Assembly (NCBI GenBank): GCA_015501055.1
Contig: JADNYV010000002.1
Coordinates: forward strand, 496,001 to 560,000
Reading direction: 5' to 3'
Origin: Mucidula mucida
Lineage: Eukaryota > Basidiomycota > Agaricomycetes > Agaricales > Physalacriaceae
DNA: 64,000 nt
The notes under the pieces: model-generated
What the model saw: only the letters and a program-made list of their open reading frames with translations
Database searches by the model: none
What the model was told of the DNA's origin: nothing
Shown here: one piece after another, positions 59,501 through 64,000 of the stretch
How positions within the stretch are numbered: the first letter of the stretch is position 1
Layout: each line of letters begins with the position of its first letter
Translations under genes and position numbers: made by a program

Positions 59501-61447
59501 TAAGGGCTCACGACAGACCGTGCACAAGCACAGAGCGAAGATATTGACATAGCGGAAAGTGTGGCCGCCTCCATAAAGAACCAATGGTCCACTGTCTTGT
59601 TGACTCGCCAACACGTCGGAGAATCTGTACAGTGCGACCTTTTGGACGTTGGCGTCATGAGTCATGCAGTATTTCGCTAGATGACAACCTGTCGGCACAT
59701 CATAGCAATCGAAATGTACAGAGCAAAAGCAAAAGGGACAGTGAAGACCAAATCCGTTCAAAGTCTGATCACAATACCGACATTCGTGGACTGGAACATG
59801 GCGGGTCGAAATAAAGCACCACGGAACAAATTGATGGTCATGGGGATGATCCTGCAATACGTCCTTCATGGCAGGGGAGTTGGACAGATACGCAGAGTAG
59901 GTGAGCGCGCGACTGATAGTTACATGTCCAATCGCTTTGGGCCACACAGCCACAAGCAGACTGGCAGCCAAATATCTGGCTTTGGGTGTGTGGTAGGCGA
60001 TGACTTCAAGGATGTCAAGATATGCGTCAATCTTGGCTGTCACTACAAGGTCGAGGAGGCGATGTAGCCTATGTAGAACATCAAGACCTGATTTGGATGA
60101 CATTCCAAAATCAAGGTTATCGAAAATAGCAGAGAAGAGAGGGGGGATCAATGAAGCGAGGAAGTACACCGAAGGCCCTTGTAGCGGAGCGTTGGTTGAT
60201 AGGATTCCAATTATTCGCTCTGAAATGGAATCGACCCAAGGAGTCCATTCAGACTTAGAGATAGCAGCTTCGTCGTCCTCGGCCCCTTCAACTCGAATAG
60301 ACACCATGGGTTCCTCAAAGCTGCTGTAATCTTGAAAATCCATGGCTAAACAGAGATTATCATCATGGAACCTAAGCGTCAAGATACGAGTTACCTGCCG
60401 ACACATCAGCCACATGATTCTCTACGCCATGCATCTGGCGTAAACTCTCGAGAATACCGCGCAAAATGCTTTCCTCGTAGAAAGCTAAAAGGCGCGCGTG
60501 CATTTCTGCAGGGAACGTGAAGAATGCAGGAAGGAGCGCGAAAGCAATCTGAGCCACAATCTTGGGATTGTTGCGGTGGACATGGAGGAGAAACTGGGCG
60601 ACTTTCAAAGTAAGAGCCTGTAAAGCATTCGGGGGTCGGGTCGGTCTCGGAGAGGTGATTTTGAAGCGACAATCTTCCGACACGACGGATGAGAGGACGA
60701 AGATGCAGCGAGACAGGAGTTCGGTGGATTTGACGCGTCCTCCAAAGGCTGGTGAAGGCGACCTTGAGCGCTTGCCGGACGGATGTAGAGACCGGCGGAA
60801 TGGGGACGAGCTCTTCCCGCTACGCCGCTCTGGCCGTTCAACCTCTTCACTTCTGATCAAAGTCAGAATACTGTAGACCCGTAGCTCTGTCAGGAGACGT
60901 ACCCATCGTCGAATATCTGCCATCCCTGGCTAACAGAGATCATGAGCACATCTTTGAGCTGTGACATCAGCTCAAAGGTCGCATTCGTCGAGAAGTCACC
61001 GTCGACTTCCACCTCTTCCTCGTCATCTACGACAATTCGGTTTGCTGGTTTTCCATTCCCAATTTTCACGACATCCTTCACCGACTTGACTGTTCCTGCG
61101 AATGTAGCAAAAGTGCTGTTGCCTCCGGTATCGGTAATGGCCCCCACCGCGTCGTAGACTGTCGGAGGCATTGCACGACTCGACAACTGGCCGAGGACAT
61201 GGGCGAGAAGCTTCCGCGACTCATTCCTTCGGTTGCTGCTCTTCTGCGAGAAAACGGGATGTATTGGGGTAAGCGGCGGGTCGCTACCAGATGACGATAT
61301 TCGAAGAGAAGGTAGGGACGGTGCGCTCGGGCTGGTTGGCGAGGGCACTGGGTTTGGGTTGAACGGATCGAGAAATCCCTTCTCCTGGGCGACATTGGTG
61401 TCAATAAATATTCCAGGAACCTTCACAGTTCGACCGTTACTGTTCAT
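53503..61447 (-). CDS. Giant protein with tandem C1-type zinc fingers
   Basis: This intron-rich gene encodes about 2200 residues. The start MNSNGRTVKVPGIFIDTNVA is followed by a disordered Ser/Pro region with basic runs, then long helical stretches of armadillo/HEAT character. Near the middle are two cysteine clusters: HVPVHECRYCDQTLNGFGLH with CPFC, HFDC and a final C; and HTFRYVNIFALCLCTVCREP, later CMSCFQFVHRECATDQVPSC. The second fits H-x12-C-x2-C-x13-C-x2-C-x4-H-x2-C-x7-C, the C1 (diacylglycerol/phorbol-ester) consensus; the first is a near fit. The C-terminal 1200 residues are helical, ending EKLRVLKARQEVGRGMPERR, stop at 53503-53505. No kinase, GTPase-regulator or ligase catalytic motif was seen. 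A remote relation to the channel-complex scaffold UNC80 is possible but unproven. Some exons could belong to a second gene. Confidence 0.65.
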
Positions 61448-61553
61448 GCCAGTGAATGAGACGCATACAACAGTGTTCAGTCGAGGTTCATGATGGTAAG
61501 TAGAGAGTCCGATCAGCTTCAAAAGTCTATATTTTCATTACATGAAGATAAAT

Positions 61554-64000
61554 TTATTCTACGTCGTCGTCAGCTTCCGATTCCTTCTCGGCTCTGATTG
61601 GAGGAGCCAGTCTGCCATTCGTATTCCGAGAACCAAGTCCGAGCGTATACAACGAAGACATAGTTCTCGCGCGGGGTGCCTGTAACGGAGCGGGGCCGAT
61701 CGGTTGCCGCGTCTGAGGCATAGAAACCCTCAAGCCCAAGTTGGCATACGGACTTTGCTTTGAGGCAAAATTCAACGATTGCACATGCTTCAGTTTTCGC
61801 GTCGTGATTACGTTACCGAATGTAGATGGACTAGAAGGACGTGGAGGAGGAGGAGACACAGGAGAAAGCAGCTCAGGATCATGCAATGCCCGCTTAATGA
61901 CGTTGATGTCATGTTCGATATCCTCCAATTTGTGTTCGGAGCTCTTCTGCATCTTCTTCACGGCCAAATCTTCGCCATTAATGAAGGCTTCCACCTGTCT
62001 CTCCAATTCCATCGTGACCTCCCCGATAGAGAGCAGCGTTTCGAAGCCCTGCGACTGTAACGCTTCATCCGCGATACGAATCTCGAGTTCCACTCGAGCA
62101 TCTTCAGTGTAATCATTGAGGCGTTCTGCAGCTGCTTGAAGAACAGGACTACCTTCATGCAAGCTCTGCTTGAGGTCCTGAAGAGCAAGATGACAGTCTC
62201 GGAAAGCGCGCTGAATGTTGTCGTATCTGCGGCTGACTTGGCTTAACTCGGCAAGCAGAGGATGAGGCGATGGTAGTGAGGGCGGCACTCCGGGGAGGTT
62301 CCTCTCAACTGAAGGACTCTCATCCGCTGATGGCGCCCTTGTGGAGTTGATGCAGGGCATGACCTCGATTGCCGGAGTGTCATCCTCCATAGGATAGATC
62401 ACCTCTGGGGGAGGGATGTCGATGGCCGTTTCTAACGGCATGTCCTTTATCGAGAAAACCACCGAGTCAGATACAGCAAGAGTAGAGGAGGAAGACGATT
62501 CAGACGGAGCAGAGCCTTCTTGTTCGATAGATGGCGATGGCATGGGTGGTTCCGGCAGAGTTTTTTGCTGTGGGATGACCAGCACTTTCTCCAGATGAAG
62601 CCTACGGTCCGTTTGCGACCTTAGGTCGTTCAACAAAGTTTGAAGAATGTTTTCAACGATAGTCATCCGCTCTTCCGAGCCACGTAGTGTCATTGTTTCC
62701 AGATTCTTCGCATCCTGTATCATCTGTGGCAAGTCTCCGCTCTCCTCCGCCCGACGTATCCATCGCTGAACCCATTCATCAAATCCTTCTTCTCTAGAAG
62801 TCATTCGGATGCGAAGAGCGGTCTCTCGACGGCGACCGAACGCCTCCCTCCTGAGATCTCCGCCAAGTTCATCTAAAGCCTGGCGCATCTTCTCCGCCGA
62901 GGAGCGCGAATGCTGTAGTTGTGAAGAGAGATGTGCAATTTGGGAGCCTAGGGTATCCACAGTGGCAGAATGGCGACTCTTTAGAGTGAGCAGCGACTCT
63001 TGGAGGGCATTAGTAGACGATTGGGAAAACTTCCTGGGATGGACATGAATGAATTGTGGTAGGGAGGATACCATAACGTACATGTATCGAGAGACCATTC
63101 TGGCAGCAGAATTATCTTCCAGCCTTAATTTCTCAATCTCTGTCTTTATCTTGGCCAGTTCATTCCTGTCGTGTTCGGAATTGTGTGCTTCCGCCTCGCA
63201 CTGAACGCGACTGACTTCAAGCTCGTGCCGCAGGCGACTGTTTTCTGACTGTAGTCGACCTGTTTCCTCTGCAAACTCTGAGAACAGCTTCTCCAAAGTC
63301 TGTTTTTCTTCGGCAAGAACAGAGGCAGGTGTAGAGGAGCCGGATGTGGATGCTCTTCCCTCTAGGGAACGGACGAGGTTGGCGTATTCAGTCACAACCC
63401 GGTCGGATTGTTTTGTCTGTTCTTTGGCCTCCCACAATTGTTGCTCCAGAGTTCTCTCTCGGATTAGCACTTCCTCTTCGCGACCGCGGACGCGTGCAGC
63501 AAGAGCGTATGCGCCATCAACCGTCAGCTTCGACTTGACCAACTCGGCGTTTGCATGGGCAAGCTCGGTCGTCCGTTCCAGTAATGATTCTTCCGTAAGG
63601 TCAAGTTTGTCCGATAGCCTCCTAAGAGATAGGGTGAATTCTTGGGCCTGAGTTGCCTGTGAGGTCTGTGTGTCCACGGGTGCATTACGGCGCAAGATGT
63701 CGATCTCGGAGGAAAGCAAGGCATTCTCCCTTTCAAGGTGGATGAGTCTATCGTGGGCATTAGAGGTATCAAGCGAGTATCGCTGTAATTTTACAGAGGC
63801 GCTGTGAGCTTCTTCCTGAAACTGAGATTAGATTAGTTACTCGGGCAGGATGATCAACTTACCTGGAATCTGTCAACTGCCGCCCTCAGACTGGCCAATT
63901 CCAAATTCAAAGGGTGCTCATCGTGTAGCATAACGGAGGGCGTTAGTGGCCCCTTGGTTGTGGTTGTCGTTAACGTGGCTTTGTAGCATCACGATCACGC
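61554..64000 (-). CDS. Large coiled-coil protein, runs off the right edge
   Basis: The stop is at 61554-61556 after EADDDVE. Reading leftward, the frame is open in two exons covering almost 2.4 kb. The first visible exon contains LNLELASLRAAVDRFQ, followed by long heptad-like sequence: EENALLSSEIDILRRNAP-type runs, LERTTELAHANAELVKSKL, EEKQTLEKLFSEFAEETGRL and ELAKIKTEIEKLRLEDNS. After a short intron near 63035-63080 the coiled coil continues (LKSRHSATVDTLGSQIAHLS), then a disordered Pro/Ser region and a final short coil (EHKLEDIEHDINVIKRALHD). There is no signal peptide, membrane span or catalytic motif. A spindle, polarity or vesicle-tethering scaffold is plausible, but I do not recognise an orthologue. 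The frame is open past 63931, so the true start lies beyond the window. Confidence 0.75.

Noticed and set aside
53503..61447. Giant gene as a UBR-type or HECT ubiquitin ligase
   Set aside because: No UBR box spacing, RING or HECT catalytic cysteine was found; the Cys clusters fit C1 domains.

Overview
The window is nuclear DNA from a filamentous basidiomycete, most likely an Agaricomycete. Evidence: dense protein-coding genes (about 28 in 64 kb), nearly all broken by short GT-AG introns of roughly 45-60 nt, clear fungal orthologues (SPT6, PAB1, LCB4-type sphingosine kinase, ornithine N5-monooxygenase, CSM3, SQT1), and lineage-type gene families (F-box/LRR protein, expanded kinase-like proteins, barwin-like secreted protein). 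No tRNA, rRNA, CRISPR array or intact transposon was recognised.

Layout: 1-5.8 kb holds the 3' part of a NatB auxiliary subunit gene, a SAM methyltransferase and a sphingosine kinase. 5.9-9.0 kb holds a siderophore ornithine monooxygenase with a cluster of perfect iron-GATA sites upstream, and a RibD-type deaminase. 9.1-14.2 kb is SPT6. 14.5-24.2 kb holds an F-box/LRR gene, two tandem RPA32 genes (one canonical RFA2, one divergent paralogue with a SUMO-interaction-like motif), a COA8-like mitochondrial gene and NUP133. 24.4-28.7 kb holds SQT1, a mitochondrial SAP-domain protein and an unrecognised fungal protein. 28.9-38.5 kb is bounded by two inverted copies of a kinase-like gene (left copy decayed, right copy intact) that enclose CMR1, CSM3 and the N-terminal methyltransferase TAE1. 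38.9-45.2 kb holds a mitochondrial-type adenylate kinase, a COQ11-like reductase, a secreted double-psi beta-barrel protein and a SCAMP. 45.7-53.4 kb holds PAB1, TRS120 and DPM2. 53.5-64 kb holds a giant protein with tandem C1 zinc fingers and a coiled-coil protein that runs off the window.

The genes are mostly housekeeping and do not form one pathway. Themes that recur are replication and chromatin (SPT6, two RPA32 genes, CMR1, CSM3), membrane traffic and lipids (TRS120, SCAMP, LCB4, DPM2) and mitochondria (COA8, AIM34-like, adenylate kinase, COQ11). Several divergent gene pairs have start codons only 38-80 bp apart, and several genes begin with a first coding exon of 4-12 nt.

Three otherwise good genes (sidA, F-box, COA8) each need one extra base to read through. 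This looks either like residual single-base deletions in the assembly or like real inactivation; it cannot be settled from the sequence alone. Exon boundaries given here were read by eye, so individual splice sites carry some uncertainty.
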